Origin: Planctomycetota bacterium
Lineage (GTDB): Bacteria; Planctomycetota; UBA1135; GCA-002748355
Direction of reading: 5' to 3'
DNA: 64,000 nucleotides
Assembly: GCA_027021385.1 (NCBI GenBank)
Contig: JALUUL010000037.1
Coordinates: 62,001 to 126,000 of the forward strand
Of the stretch, positions 1 through 9,341 are shown piece by piece; within the stretch, counting starts at the first letter, position 1, and every line of letters begins with the position of its first letter. Under the pieces are notes generated by a model. It was given only the letters and a program-made list of their open reading frames with translations, had not been told where the DNA came from and did no database searches. The position numbers were made by a program, and so were the translations under genes.

Positions 1-1
1 G

Positions 2-976
2 GACTTCGGGGAGGCGGTCGCGACCGCGGGTTTTCTCGATCTCCAGAACCTGACGGCGCCCCCGGGCGAACTCCATGAACGCGTCGAGTCCCTGACGCCC
101 AGGCTCAGGGCCGAGGACGCCTACGACCCCTTCCTTCCTTCCTGGAAGGAACTCTGGCGACGGGGCGTGACCTCGATCTGCCTGAGTCCGGACGACCAAA
201 ACCTGGCCGGGGGACTCGCCGCCTTCCTCAAGCCCGGACCGACCGAATGGAAGGCCCGCGAGGAGGCCTTCCTGAAGATGAGTCTGACCCGCTCGATGCT
301 GAACCGGGAACGCCGGCCAACCAGCCTTCTCGGCGCCGTCGACTATCTGCGGGAGGTCTTCGAGGGGATCGGCCGGACGGAACCCCCGGCGTGGGACCCC
401 CTGCAGCGGGCGATGGCCCCCTGCCTCGAGGGCGGGAGGACGGTGGGGATCGCGGCCTCGACGAGGGCCGAGATCCGCGCGGCCTTGAACCTCGTCAAGG
501 AGTTCCGACTGCGCGCCTTCCTGATCGGGGTCGAGGAGGGGGCGGACGAGATGGAGGCTCTCCGCGCCGCGGGGATACCCGTCGTCCTCAGGGCCTTCGC
601 CCCCTCCGCCCCGAAACGGGCCCTCGAACTCCCCGCCCGCCTCGCGAAGGCCGGGATCCCGGTCGCCTTCTGCGGCGAGAGCACCGACCGCTACGGGCTC
701 TCTCGCCTACGGACCTCGATGTATTTCGCGATCCGGAACGGACTCCCCCCCTCGAAGGCGCTGGCCGCGGTGACCTCGGTCCCGGCGGAAATCCTGAAGC
801 TCAAGGACCGGGTCGGGGGCCTGTTCAAGGGGAGAGACGCCGACGTCTGCATCTGGTCGAGAGCCCCCTGGGACCCCCGCGCCCGCTTGCTCGCGGTTCT
901 CAGGGACGGGACCCTCCTGTGGAAAGCCCCCGGGAAGGACGCGACGAAGGTTTCGACCCGCACCGGAGCACGCTGA
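2..976 (+). CDS. Secreted amidohydrolase-like protein, 5' end outside window (partial)
   Basis: The reading frame is open from base 2 to the TGA at 974-976, so the start lies upstream of the window. The C-terminal part has the typical end of composite-domain amidohydrolases: a segment reading AVTSVPAEILKLKDRVG followed by a glycine-rich GRDADVCIW stretch and a returning beta-sandwich strand. Positions where active relatives carry histidines and the final aspartate are replaced (for example GIAASTRAE in place of a VHAxR-type motif), so catalysis is doubtful. It is the first of seven similar genes on this strand, with only 2 bases to the next start. Substrate unknown. Confidence 0.8.
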   Translation, partial: DFGEAVATAGFLDLQNLTAPPGELHERVESLTPRLRAEDAYDPFLPSWKELWRRGVTSICLSPDDQNLAGGLAAFLKPGPTEWKAREEAFLKMSLTRSMLNRERRPTSLLGAVDYLREVFEGIGRTEPPAWDPLQRAMAPCLEGGRTVGIAASTRAEIRAALNLVKEFRLRAFLIGVEEGADEMEALRAAGIPVVLRAFAPSAPKRALELPARLAKAGIPVAFCGESTDRYGLSRLRTSMYFAIRNGLPPSKALAAVTSVPAEILKLKDRVGGLFKGRDADVCIWSRAPWDPRARLLAVLRDGTLLWKAPGKDATKVSTRTGAR

Positions 977-978
977 AC

Positions 979-2208
979 ATGATCCATTCGAAGATCCCCC
1001 TGGTCCTCTCCATCCTTTTGGCTCCGGCCTTCCTCCACGGCCAGACCTCGCCGCTCCTGCTGCGCGGAGCCCGGGTCTTCACCGGAGAAGGCCCGTTCCG
1101 AGAGGGCCTCTCGATCCTCGTCGACGGGGGGAAGATCCGCGCAGTCGGCAAGGACTTGCCCGCCCCGAAGGGGGCGCGGATCCTCGACCTCGAGGGGACC
1201 TGGATCACCCCGGGCCTGATCGACGGCAACACGAGCCTGGGCCTCCCTTCCCCCCACGAGAACGAGGAATCCTCGGAGGTCACCCCCCAGATCAAGGTTT
1301 CGGAGGGCCTGGACCTGGGTTCGGCGGACTTCCGCTTCGCCCTTCACGGCGGCGTGACGACCGCCTGCGTCTCCCCCGGCGGAAAAAACGTCTTCGGCGG
1401 CCTCGACGTCCTCGTCAAGACCGCGGGAGGCCCCGAGGGGGCGAGAATCTTCAAGGACGCGGTCGGCTTGCGCATCACGCTCGGAACGATGCCGGGAATG
1501 GGCAATCTCGCCTTCCGCGGTGGAAGGAGCGACAGCATGTATTTCCGGCGGCCGACGACGCGCATGGGGACGATCTGGGAGATCCGCAGGGCCTTCTACG
1601 AGGCGCAGAAGAACCGGGAATCCTTCACCGGGAAGGAACCCGACCGCGCGACGAGGGTCCTGCTCGCCGCCCTCGACCACAAGATCATGGTCCGGATGAC
1701 GGCACGTTCGGACGCGGATCTGCGGACCGCCCTTCGGCTGGCCCGGGAGTTCAAGCTCCGGCTGGTCCTCGACGAGGCGGTGGACGCGTACTACCTGTGC
1801 GACGTCCTCGCCGCAGCGGGTTTTCCCGTCATCGCCGCCCCACCCTCGGTGCCGCAGGCCGGGGACCAGGCAACCCCCCATCTCGACACGATCGCGCTGC
1901 TCGCGAAGGCCGGAGTCAAGGTGGCCCTCCAGACCGGACAAGGCCTGGGCGCCCAAGCCCTGATCCGCGAGGCCGCCTTCGCGGTTCGCGGAGGCCTCCC
2001 GAGAACGAAGGCCTTGGAAGCCGTGACCTCCGTCGCGGCCGAGGTCCTCGGTGTCGAGGACCGGGTCGGCCGGCTCGCAAAGGGTCTGGACGCCGACATC
2101 GTCGTCTGGTCCGCACCTCCCCTCCGGCTCGGCAGCCGCCCGCTGCGAATTTACATCGAGGGGAACCTCGTCCATTCCGAAGCCTCCGGCGGAGGGAGCG
2201 GACGATGA
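979..2208 (+). CDS. Secreted amidohydrolase-like protein, metal ligands missing
   Basis: A 409-residue protein with a signal peptide of about 20 residues, then the N-terminal beta-sandwich strands (LLLRGARVFTGEGP), the strand-one region TPGLIDGNTSLG and a C-terminal AVTSVAAEVLGVEDRVG segment. In active amidohydrolases strand one reads PGxIDxHxH; here both histidines are replaced (GNTSLG), and the later histidine and aspartate positions are also changed. I infer a structural or substrate-binding pseudo-enzyme. The start at 979 sits 2 bases after the previous stop, and its stop overlaps the next start (ATGA at 2205-2208), which suggests translational coupling. Confidence 0.85.
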   Translation: MIHSKIPLVLSILLAPAFLHGQTSPLLLRGARVFTGEGPFREGLSILVDGGKIRAVGKDLPAPKGARILDLEGTWITPGLIDGNTSLGLPSPHENEESSEVTPQIKVSEGLDLGSADFRFALHGGVTTACVSPGGKNVFGGLDVLVKTAGGPEGARIFKDAVGLRITLGTMPGMGNLAFRGGRSDSMYFRRPTTRMGTIWEIRRAFYEAQKNRESFTGKEPDRATRVLLAALDHKIMVRMTARSDADLRTALRLAREFKLRLVLDEAVDAYYLCDVLAAAGFPVIAAPPSVPQAGDQATPHLDTIALLAKAGVKVALQTGQGLGAQALIREAAFAVRGGLPRTKALEAVTSVAAEVLGVEDRVGRLAKGLDADIVVWSAPPLRLGSRPLRIYIEGNLVHSEASGGGSGR

Positions 2209-3575
2209 GCCCCGCGCACCCCGCTCGAACCTCTTCCCCCGTTCCTCATCGAAGGACCCTGAGAGTTCCGAACATGGCACGAAGTCTGACGATCCCCGCT
2301 CTCCTGTTCTGCACGACGGTCCTCCCCTCCCAGGACATCCTCGCGATCAAGGGCGGAACCGTGCGTCTGGATCCCCTCACGATTCTCGAAAAGGCGACGA
2401 TCCTGATCAAGGACGGGCGTATCGAGAAGATCGGGAAGGATCTCGAGATCCCCTGGAACGCGAAGGTTCTCGATGCTTCCGGAAAATACGTCATGCCGGC
2501 CTGGATCCTCGCCCAGGGTTCGGGCGGTCTCGACCGGGAAAACGAGAACATGCCGGTGACGCCCTACCTGAGCGTCCTGGACTCCCTCGATCCGGTCTCG
2601 CTCTACTTCGAAACCGCGAGAAGAGCCGGTTTCGGGGTTCTCCACATCACCCCCGGAAACAACTGCGCGATCGGCGGGCAGGGGATGGTCCTGAAACCCT
2701 ACGGAAAGACCCCGGAACAGATGGCCCTCCTCGAACGGGCGGGCATGAAGATCTCCCTTCAGGCCGGAAGCGGGGGAAGGACCAAGCATCTCGCCACGAT
2801 CCTGAAGGCCTTCGAGGGGGCGCTCCTCGCGAAGCAGGACTTCGACCGCAGGAAGAAGGAATTCGAGGAGGAGAAGAAGAATGGAGCGACGACCAAGACC
2901 GAATGGGAGGAGGTCTTCGATCCTCTCCAGCAGCCCCTCCTCGATCTCCTGGACGGGAAGATCACAGGCTTCGTCTACATCCCCTCCGCAGCCGACGTTC
3001 CCGCGGCGATCAAGCTCTGCCGGAAGTACCGCTTCCCGGCGGTCTTCATCCTCGGAAACGACTGCTACAAGGCCGCCGACCTTCTGGCGCCCTTCGTCCG
3101 GAAACGGAAGATCCCCCTGATCCTCGACTGGCAGATCGAACGAATCGAAACGGACCCCGTGACCGGGAAGAAGAAGATCGTCTGCCCCCCGAAGGTCTTC
3201 GCGGACAAGGGACTCGAGTTCTGCCTGACGACGGCCTCGGTCTCGGGGAGGTTCCGCTCGTCGCCGAGCCTCGCCTACGTGCTCCCGCAGTGGCAGATTG
3301 GCGCGGCGGTTCGGGGGGGCGTGCCCTTCGAGGAAGCCCTGGCGGCCTTCACGACGAGGCCCGCCTCCGTCCTCGGCCTGGGAGACCGGGTCGGAAAGAT
3401 CGCGCCCGGCTTCGACGCCTACATCCAGGTCCTCTCCGCCGCACCCCTCGAGCCCGAAAGCGTCGTCGAATACCTGATCCTCGAAGGAAAACAGGTCTAC
3501 GACCGGAGCAAGGACCCGAGAGTCAAATACTTGACCGGGAGGAAGACGACCGCGAACGACGAGGGGAACCACTGA
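2205..3575 (+). CDS. Secreted amidohydrolase-like protein, catalytic residues missing
   Basis: Third member of the tandem set, 456 residues from the ATG at 2205, which overlaps the upstream stop and has GGAGGGAG just before it. A second ATG at 2274 would give a more ordinary signal peptide (433 residues) but has a weak ribosome site. The N-terminal sandwich (LAIKGGTVRLDP) and the C-terminal GDRVGKIAPGFDAYI segment are clear. The strand-one motif is PAWILAQGSGG with no HxH pair. A lysine/glutamate-rich helical stretch lies at about residues 205-225. Function is not known; it is probably exported and acts with its neighbours. Confidence 0.82.
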   Translation: MSPAHPARTSSPVPHRRTLRVPNMARSLTIPALLFCTTVLPSQDILAIKGGTVRLDPLTILEKATILIKDGRIEKIGKDLEIPWNAKVLDASGKYVMPAWILAQGSGGLDRENENMPVTPYLSVLDSLDPVSLYFETARRAGFGVLHITPGNNCAIGGQGMVLKPYGKTPEQMALLERAGMKISLQAGSGGRTKHLATILKAFEGALLAKQDFDRRKKEFEEEKKNGATTKTEWEEVFDPLQQPLLDLLDGKITGFVYIPSAADVPAAIKLCRKYRFPAVFILGNDCYKAADLLAPFVRKRKIPLILDWQIERIETDPVTGKKKIVCPPKVFADKGLEFCLTTASVSGRFRSSPSLAYVLPQWQIGAAVRGGVPFEEALAAFTTRPASVLGLGDRVGKIAPGFDAYIQVLSAAPLEPESVVEYLILEGKQVYDRSKDPRVKYLTGRKTTANDEGNH

Positions 3576-6346
3576 TGCACGCGCGCGCCCTCGGGCTCTG
3601 CCTCCTCCTTCCGCCCCTCCTCGCCTCCGGACAGGGGAGGGAACCCTCGAAGGCTCCCGACGGCCGCGAGGGGAAGATCCTGCTGCGGGTCGGAAAGATC
3701 CTCGTCGGAGACGGCCTCGAACTCGGCGGGAGCCGGATCCTGATCGAGAAGGGGAAGATCCGGGAGATCGGGGACGACGAGGGCCCTCTTCCCGAGGGGA
3801 TCCCGGTCGTGGACGCCTCCGGCCTGACCGCGATGCCCGGGATCCTCGCCGCGCTGACGGACCTCGCCGCCGCCGACGACCGCTACAACCTCACCCCCGG
3901 CCGCCGCGCGGTCGAGAACTTCGATTTCTTCGCGAAGCGAGAGAAACTCCTCAAGACCGGCCTGACGACCGTCTACCTCTCCCCGGGCAGGAGCCGCCTC
4001 CTCCCCGGCCAGGGTTCGGTCGTCAAACTCGCCGGTAAGGACCCGGATTCCCGGACCCTCAGGGCCGGGGGGGACCTCCGGATCAACCTGACCCGCCAAG
4101 CCCGGGGACGGGTGCCCGCCGTTTTCGAGCCCACCCCGACTCCGACCAGCGACAACCCCCTGAAACCCGCGCGCCGCCAGAAGGGTTCGAGCCTCATCAG
4201 CCAGATCCAGGTGTTGCGCGGGATCTTCGCCGAGGCCCGCGAGAGCCGGGAGGAACGCGGAGGCGAGGGACCTTCCTACCTCCGCTACGACCTGGAACCG
4301 TTGCGGAACGTCCTCGCAGGAACCAAGGCCCTGCGTCTCGCCGCGAGCACCGTCCCCGAGATCCTTCGAGGGCTCGCCCTGGCCGAGGAACTCGGCGCCC
4401 GCGTCATCCTCGAACGCCCCGCGCACGCGGTCGAGGCCGTGAAGATCCTCGCCGAGGGGTCGGTTCCGGTGCTCCTTTCCCTTCCCCTGGATCCTTCCCG
4501 GAAGAACCCCGGCGACTGGCTCGAGAAACCCGAGCGCTTGGGACTCCAACCCGACGCCCCCGCGAGACTCGCCGAGGCGGGGGTGCCGGTGGTCCTCGTC
4601 CCGAATTCGGACGCCGAACTCGGACGGCTCCGGCTCCTCGCCGGTCTCGCCGCCCGTTACGGGCTTCCCCCGGACAAGGCCCTGCAGTCGATCACCCTGG
4701 AGGCCGCCCGCGCCTGCGGGGTCGCCGACAGGGTCGGCTCCTTGACGACCGGAAAGGACGCCGATCTCGTCCTTCTCTCCGGATCCCCCTTCGACGCCCG
4801 CAGCCGGATCGAGCAGGTCTGGGTCGACGGGCGCCGGGAATACCTGGCCCCGGACCCCGAGGAGACCGTCGCGATCCGCGCGGCCCGGGTCCTCCTCGGT
4901 GACGGCGGGGAGATGGCCGACGCGACCGTCGTTCTCCGGGGGAAGCGGATCCTCGACGTCGGCCGGAACCTCCCCGTCCCCGCAGGGGCGCGGAGGCTTT
5001 CCGGCGAGGGTTGGGTCCTGATGCCGGGGCTCGTCGCGGCCGCCTCGAGGCTCGGCCTCCATTCCGACTCGGGCTCGGGGGTCCGGGCCGGCCCCGAAAT
5101 CGACGTCGCGAAGCACCTGGACCCCGAGGATCCCGTCTTCGAACCCGTGGCGCAGGCCGGGGTCACGACCGTCCTCGTGACCCCGGAGGACGGCGGTTTG
5201 GTCTCGGGAAGGATCACGGCCGTAAAGCCCGGGGGACGGGACTTCCTCCTGCGTCGCCTCGCCGGACTCCGGCTCCGGCTCACCGCGGGAGGCAAGGCCG
5301 GCAAGGCCCAGATCCTCGGCCTCCTGAAGAAGGCGAGGGACTACTGCTTCCCGAAGAAGAGCGAAGCCGAAAAGAAGGAGAAGAAGGAAGAGCCGAAGCC
5401 GAAGAAGCCCGCGAAACCCGACCCCGTCACCGGGCTCTGGAAGGGGACGATCAAGGGGGGGCCGATGCCGCGCCCCGTCCCCTTCGAAGCCGACCTCGAA
5501 CTCTCGGGGAAGTCGGTCAGCGGGACCTTCAAAAGCCCGATCGCCCGGAACCGGCCCTTAGATGTCGAGGGAAGCTTCGAGAACGGCATCCTCAAGCTCT
5601 CGGCCGAGGTCATGGGCTCGTCGATCGTGATCGAGGGGAAGGTCGTGAAGGACTCCTGCGAGGGCAGGATCACCGGCGCCCCCTTCCCCCTTTCCTTCCG
5701 GATGCGGCGCGTCGAGGGTCCCGAGGCGACCTCCCCCGCGGAGGGAGACGGAAGCTCCCCGGCCTCCTCGAAGAAGAAGGGGAAGGAGGACCCGAAGCTC
5801 GAGCCCTTCCGGCCGATCCTCGAGAAGAAGACCCCCCTGGTCTGCAGGGTCGCGAACCGTGATGCGGCCCAGGCCGCCGTCGACGCCATCGTCAAGGAAT
5901 CGGGCCTCAGGCTCGTCCTGACCGGAGCCGCCCGGGAGATCGCGGAGAAGCCGCTCGACCTCCCGGAAGGGGCCGCGGTCGGTTTCCTGATCGGCCCGGA
6001 GGAGATCGGCTACGAGGAGAAGGGGGAATGGAAGGATGTCGCCGGCAGGCTGGCCGAGAACGGACTCCTTCTCTGCCTCGTGACCCGCAGCCAGCTCGGC
6101 ACGCGCTATCTCTCGGCGCACGCAGCCTGGGCCGTCGCCCAGGGCCTCGATCCGCGGCTCGCGTTGCGGGCCGTCACCTCGAACCCCGCCAAAGTCTTCG
6201 GGCTCGACAAGAGGGTCGGCCGGATCGCGCCCGGCCGCGACGGGGATCTCCTCCTCCTGTCCGGTGACCCCTTCGACCTGACGACCCGCGTTCTCGCCGT
6301 GTGGAACCAGGGGCGCCTCGTCCTCGACGCAAGGAAGGAACGATGA
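3575..6346 (+). CDS. Double-module secreted amidohydrolase-like protein with inserted beta-domain
   Basis: A 923-residue fusion of two amidohydrolase-like modules in tandem (about 30-430 and 430-923). Each has its own N-terminal sandwich (LLRVGKILVGDG; AIRAARVLLGDG) and its own C-terminal DRVG-G-DxDLLLLSG segment. Neither keeps the strand-one HxH pair: the sites read MPGILAALTDLA and MPGLVAAASRLG. Inside module two, at roughly residues 615-715, lies a small beta-barrel-like domain beginning TGLWKGTIKGG, flanked by lysine/proline/glutamate-rich linkers. The start overlaps the upstream stop (TGATG) and the stop overlaps the next ATG. I read it as a gene fusion within the operon, likely non-catalytic. 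Confidence 0.83.
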   Translation: MHARALGLCLLLPPLLASGQGREPSKAPDGREGKILLRVGKILVGDGLELGGSRILIEKGKIREIGDDEGPLPEGIPVVDASGLTAMPGILAALTDLAAADDRYNLTPGRRAVENFDFFAKREKLLKTGLTTVYLSPGRSRLLPGQGSVVKLAGKDPDSRTLRAGGDLRINLTRQARGRVPAVFEPTPTPTSDNPLKPARRQKGSSLISQIQVLRGIFAEARESREERGGEGPSYLRYDLEPLRNVLAGTKALRLAASTVPEILRGLALAEELGARVILERPAHAVEAVKILAEGSVPVLLSLPLDPSRKNPGDWLEKPERLGLQPDAPARLAEAGVPVVLVPNSDAELGRLRLLAGLAARYGLPPDKALQSITLEAARACGVADRVGSLTTGKDADLVLLSGSPFDARSRIEQVWVDGRREYLAPDPEETVAIRAARVLLGDGGEMADATVVLRGKRILDVGRNLPVPAGARRLSGEGWVLMPGLVAAASRLGLHSDSGSGVRAGPEIDVAKHLDPEDPVFEPVAQAGVTTVLVTPEDGGLVSGRITAVKPGGRDFLLRRLAGLRLRLTAGGKAGKAQILGLLKKARDYCFPKKSEAEKKEKKEEPKPKKPAKPDPVTGLWKGTIKGGPMPRPVPFEADLELSGKSVSGTFKSPIARNRPLDVEGSFENGILKLSAEVMGSSIVIEGKVVKDSCEGRITGAPFPLSFRMRRVEGPEATSPAEGDGSSPASSKKKGKEDPKLEPFRPILEKKTPLVCRVANRDAAQAAVDAIVKESGLRLVLTGAAREIAEKPLDLPEGAAVGFLIGPEEIGYEEKGEWKDVAGRLAENGLLLCLVTRSQLGTRYLSAHAAWAVAQGLDPRLALRAVTSNPAKVFGLDKRVGRIAPGRDGDLLLLSGDPFDLTTRVLAVWNQGRLVLDARKER

Positions 6347-7776
6347 TGCATCCGCGACGTTCGATGGTCCCAACCGCTTCGTTCCTGCTGGCCCTCTGCC
6401 TCGCGGCCGTTCCGGCTCCGGCGCAGCAGGGAGGGGGGACCCCTCCGGCGCAGCAGGAGAAGAAGGCCTCCCCGCCCCCCTTCCGGATCGACTACGGTCC
6501 CCGCCCGGTCCGGGAAGAGGACTACAAGGTCGCGAAATGGGGCCCGAAGGAGTTCGAATCGAAGGACTGGGCGCTCCGCGCCGCGAAGATCCTCCCGATC
6601 ACCTCCCCCCCGATCACGAACGGGGTTATCCTCGTCCACAAGGGCAAGATCCGGGCGATCGGACCGGCCTCGGAGATCGAGATCCCCGAGGGCTACGAGG
6701 TCGTCGATTTCGAGGACGGGTGGCTCCTCCCCGGCTTCATCGACCTCCACTGCCATATCGCGGGGTCCGGCTGGGACCTGAACGACATGGTCCATCCGAC
6801 GAATCCGGAGTTCCGCACCCTGGACCTCGTCGGGCTCCACCATCCGCAGATCAAGCGCGCCCTTGCCGGAGGGGTCACCTCCGTCCTCTACATCCCCGGT
6901 TCGGGAACGAACTGCGGGGGCTTCGGGACCTTGACGAAGACGGCGGGCCGCAGCGCCGCCGAAGCCCTGATCCGCTTCCCCGGCAGTCTGAAGGTCGCCC
7001 AGGCGGGGAACCCCGAACGGAGAACCGGCGACATGGGGGCGGGCCGCATCGGGATGAACTTCGGCCTCCGCGCCATGTTCGAGCGCGGAAGAGCCTACTG
7101 GAAGGCCTGGGAGGACTACGACGCAGGAAAGACGAAGGAACGCCCCGAGCTCCGGCCGGACCTCGAATACCTGCGCGGCCTCTTCCGCCACGAGTATCCG
7201 GTCAGCGTGCACACGCAGTTCTACCAGGTCTGCCTCGAGACCCTCCGCCAGCTTCACGACGAGTTCGGACTCTGGGTCTTCGTCGACCACGGGACCTTCG
7301 ACGCCTACCGCATGTCCGGGGAAGCGCGCAAGCGCGGAGTTCCTGTCTGCCTGGGTCCCCGGCAATATCAGTTCGATTACGACGAAAGCCGCTTCATAGG
7401 CCTGGCCGCCGGATGGGCCCTCGGGGGTCGCCACAAATGGGACCGGGACGTCCCCGGGCTCGGAATCGACGGGATCGCGATCAACACCGACGCCCCGGTC
7501 GTCCCGCAGGAGGAGCTGACGGTCCAGGCCGCGATGGCGGTCCGCCTCGGACTCCCGGATCGCTACGCGATCCGGGGTCTGACGATCAACCCCGCCCGTT
7601 TCATCGGCGCCGACCACCGGATCGGAAGTCTGGAGGTCGGCAAGGATGCGGACATCGTCTGCTGGACAGGCGACCCTCTCGACCCGAGGCGCTGGGTCCG
7701 CCGGGTCATGGTCAACGGCTCGTTCTACTACGACGCTGATCCGGGCGGCAAGGACCACGACCGCCGCAAGCTGTGA
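6343..7776 (+). CDS. Secreted amidohydrolase with complete active-site residues
   Basis: A 477-residue protein with a signal peptide ending near APAQQ. It is the only member of the tandem set whose metal site is complete: FIDLHCH (H136, H138), VSVH (H290), VDHGT (H316) and NTDAP (D383), in the order expected of metal-dependent amidohydrolases. The family hydrolyses cyclic amides, peptides such as Xaa-Pro dipeptides, or related bonds; the substrate here cannot be read from sequence. It starts on the stop of the upstream double-module gene (ATGA overlap), so it is probably co-translated with the pseudo-enzymes around it and may be their catalytic partner. Confidence 0.85.
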   Translation: MMHPRRSMVPTASFLLALCLAAVPAPAQQGGGTPPAQQEKKASPPPFRIDYGPRPVREEDYKVAKWGPKEFESKDWALRAAKILPITSPPITNGVILVHKGKIRAIGPASEIEIPEGYEVVDFEDGWLLPGFIDLHCHIAGSGWDLNDMVHPTNPEFRTLDLVGLHHPQIKRALAGGVTSVLYIPGSGTNCGGFGTLTKTAGRSAAEALIRFPGSLKVAQAGNPERRTGDMGAGRIGMNFGLRAMFERGRAYWKAWEDYDAGKTKERPELRPDLEYLRGLFRHEYPVSVHTQFYQVCLETLRQLHDEFGLWVFVDHGTFDAYRMSGEARKRGVPVCLGPRQYQFDYDESRFIGLAAGWALGGRHKWDRDVPGLGIDGIAINTDAPVVPQEELTVQAAMAVRLGLPDRYAIRGLTINPARFIGADHRIGSLEVGKDADIVCWTGDPLDPRRWVRRVMVNGSFYYDADPGGKDHDRRKL

Positions 7777-7789
7777 TACGGAGACGATC

Positions 7790-9328
7790 ATGAGGATTCC
7801 CCTCTCCGCGCTTTCCCGCGCCACGCTCCTGGGAGCGGCCCTCCTCGCTCCCCCCCCTTCGAGCGCCGCCCAGGACTCCAAGAAGACCCCGGCCGAGGAG
7901 ATCTGCGCCGAAGTCGAGGACGTAGCCTTCACGAACGTTGACGTCTACACGGGATTCGGGAATGTTCTGAAGGGGGTCACCGTCCTGGTCGAGGGAGGAA
8001 CGATCACCGGCATCGGCAAGGAAGTACGGATTCCCCCATCGGTGAAGAGGATCGACGGAGGCTTCCTGATCCCCTCCTTCGTCCACGCGGGGATCGACAC
8101 GAGCGGCTCCTCCTCCAGCCGGCCCTCCCGGCACCCAATCCGCATCCGGGGAAGGCGTTTCCGGAGATCCCGCGGATCCTCCTCGTCGAAGCCCGTCTTC
8201 ACGCCGACGAGGAAGGGTTCGGACGGACTCGATCCCCGCGCCGAAGTCTGGAAGGATCTCCTCCGGGCCGGGGTGGGGACCGCCTTCCTCTTCCCCCGGA
8301 CGAGCGGGGTCTCGGGGCAGGGGAGCCTCGTCCGGACCGTCGGGCGGACCAAGGAGGCCATGATCCTGAAGGACGGGATCTTCCTCTGGATCGGCTGCGC
8401 GACCGGGACGGATTTCAAGAAGATCCTGAAGGAGAACTTCGCGAAGGCCAAGGCCCTCCTCGAGGCGCGGAAGAAGAAGGCGGCTCCCCCCCCCGCCGGG
8501 AAGGCGGCGCCTAAGACCGCTCCGAAACCGACCGGAAAACCGGCTCCGAAACCCGCTCCCGCACCGAAGCCTTCCCCGAAGCCGACTCCCAAGCCGACTC
8601 CTTCGCCGAAACCGAAGCCGACCCCGTCGCCGAAGCCGACTCCGAAACCGACACCGAAACCCGGAGAAAAGCCCGCGCAGAAACCGGCGACCGCGAAGAA
8701 GGAAGCCCCCAAGAAGGCCGAGAAGAAGGAAGATCCGAAGATCGTCGTGCTCGCGGAGGTCCTCGAGAAGAAGCGCCCTCTGGCCTTGCGCGTCGGCAAC
8801 CTGGCTTCGCTCCTCCACACCCTCCAGGCCCTCGCCCCCTTCCTCGAGGAGTTCCACCCGGACTTGATCCTCTTCCACGACTTCCCGAACCAGAGCCAGG
8901 AGACCCTGGATCGCGTGATCCCCCTGCTGAAGAAGCACAAGGCCAAGGTCGTCATGTCGAGCCAGCTCGGCTTCCTTCCCGACACGAGGTACTACCACAA
9001 CCCGATGGCGGCCCTGCGGAAAGCGGGGATCGAGGTCGTCCTCCTTCCCGGCCGGAACGCGAAGGAGATCCGGGAGATCTGGCCCCGTCTCGCCCGCATG
9101 ACGCGCCCCGGCCTGAGTCGGGCGGCCCTGATCGAGGCCATGACCGGAAAAGTCGCGGACCTCCTCGGCGTTTCGAAGACGAGGGGGAGGATCGCGAAAG
9201 GCATGCCCGCCGACCTCTGCCACTTCACCCGGGACCCGTTCAGCCCCGCGTCCTTGATGGACGGGGTCTGGATCGGCGGCGCGCGTGTCACCCTCCTTCC
9301 CCGAGTCCCTGGAACCCCAAGCCGTTGA
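7790..9328 (+). CDS. Secreted amidohydrolase-like protein with Lys/Pro-rich linker
   Basis: A 512-residue secreted member of the tandem set (signal peptide ending near SSAAQ). It keeps the N-terminal sandwich ([16 protein letters not shown]) and a shortened C-terminal module ending [11 protein letters not shown]. The strand-one site reads [10 protein letters not shown], with one histidine of the HxH pair and no second. The middle is interrupted by a long PKPTPKP-type linker, about residues 225-315, which probably spans two folded parts. It begins 13 bases after the previous gene with no strong terminator between them. Likely non-catalytic. Confidence 0.8.
   Translation: MRIPLSALSRATLLGAALLAPPPSSAAQDSKKTPAEEICAEVEDVAFTNVDVYTGFGNVLKGVTVLVEGGTITGIGKEVRIPPSVKRIDGGFLIPSFVHAGIDTSGSSSSRPSRHPIRIRGRRFRRSRGSSSSKPVFTPTRKGSDGLDPRAEVWKDLLRAGVGTAFLFPRTSGVSGQGSLVRTVGRTKEAMILKDGIFLWIGCATGTDFKKILKENFAKAKALLEARKKKAAPPPAGKAAPKTAPKPTGKPAPKPAPAPKPSPKPTPKPTPSPKPKPTPSPKPTPKPTPKPGEKPAQKPATAKKEAPKKAEKKEDPKIVVLAEVLEKKRPLALRVGNLASLLHTLQALAPFLEEFHPDLILFHDFPNQSQETLDRVIPLLKKHKAKVVMSSQLGFLPDTRYYHNPMAALRKAGIEVVLLPGRNAKEIREIWPRLARMTRPGLSRAALIEAMTGKVADLLGVSKTRGRIAKGMPADLCHFTRDPFSPASLMDGVWIGGARVTLLPRVPGTPSR
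8520..8664 (+). repeat. Low-complexity Lys-Pro codon repeat inside a CDS
   Basis: A coding low-complexity tract built of repeated CCGAAGCCGACT-like units encoding PKPTP and PKPSP repeats. It is in frame with the surrounding amidohydrolase-like gene and behaves as a flexible, positively charged linker. Such tracts can expand or shrink by slippage. Confidence 0.75.
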
Positions 9329-9341
9329 GGTGGCCGAGATC

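Noticed and set aside
691-2280. Long open reading frame on the minus strand opposite the amidohydrolase genes
   Set aside because: High GC gives long open antisense frames; the translation is low-complexity and lacks any fold, while the plus strand has clear domains.
8520-8664. Possible CRISPR or minisatellite array
   Set aside because: The units are in-frame PKPTP codons with no spacers; it is a protein linker.
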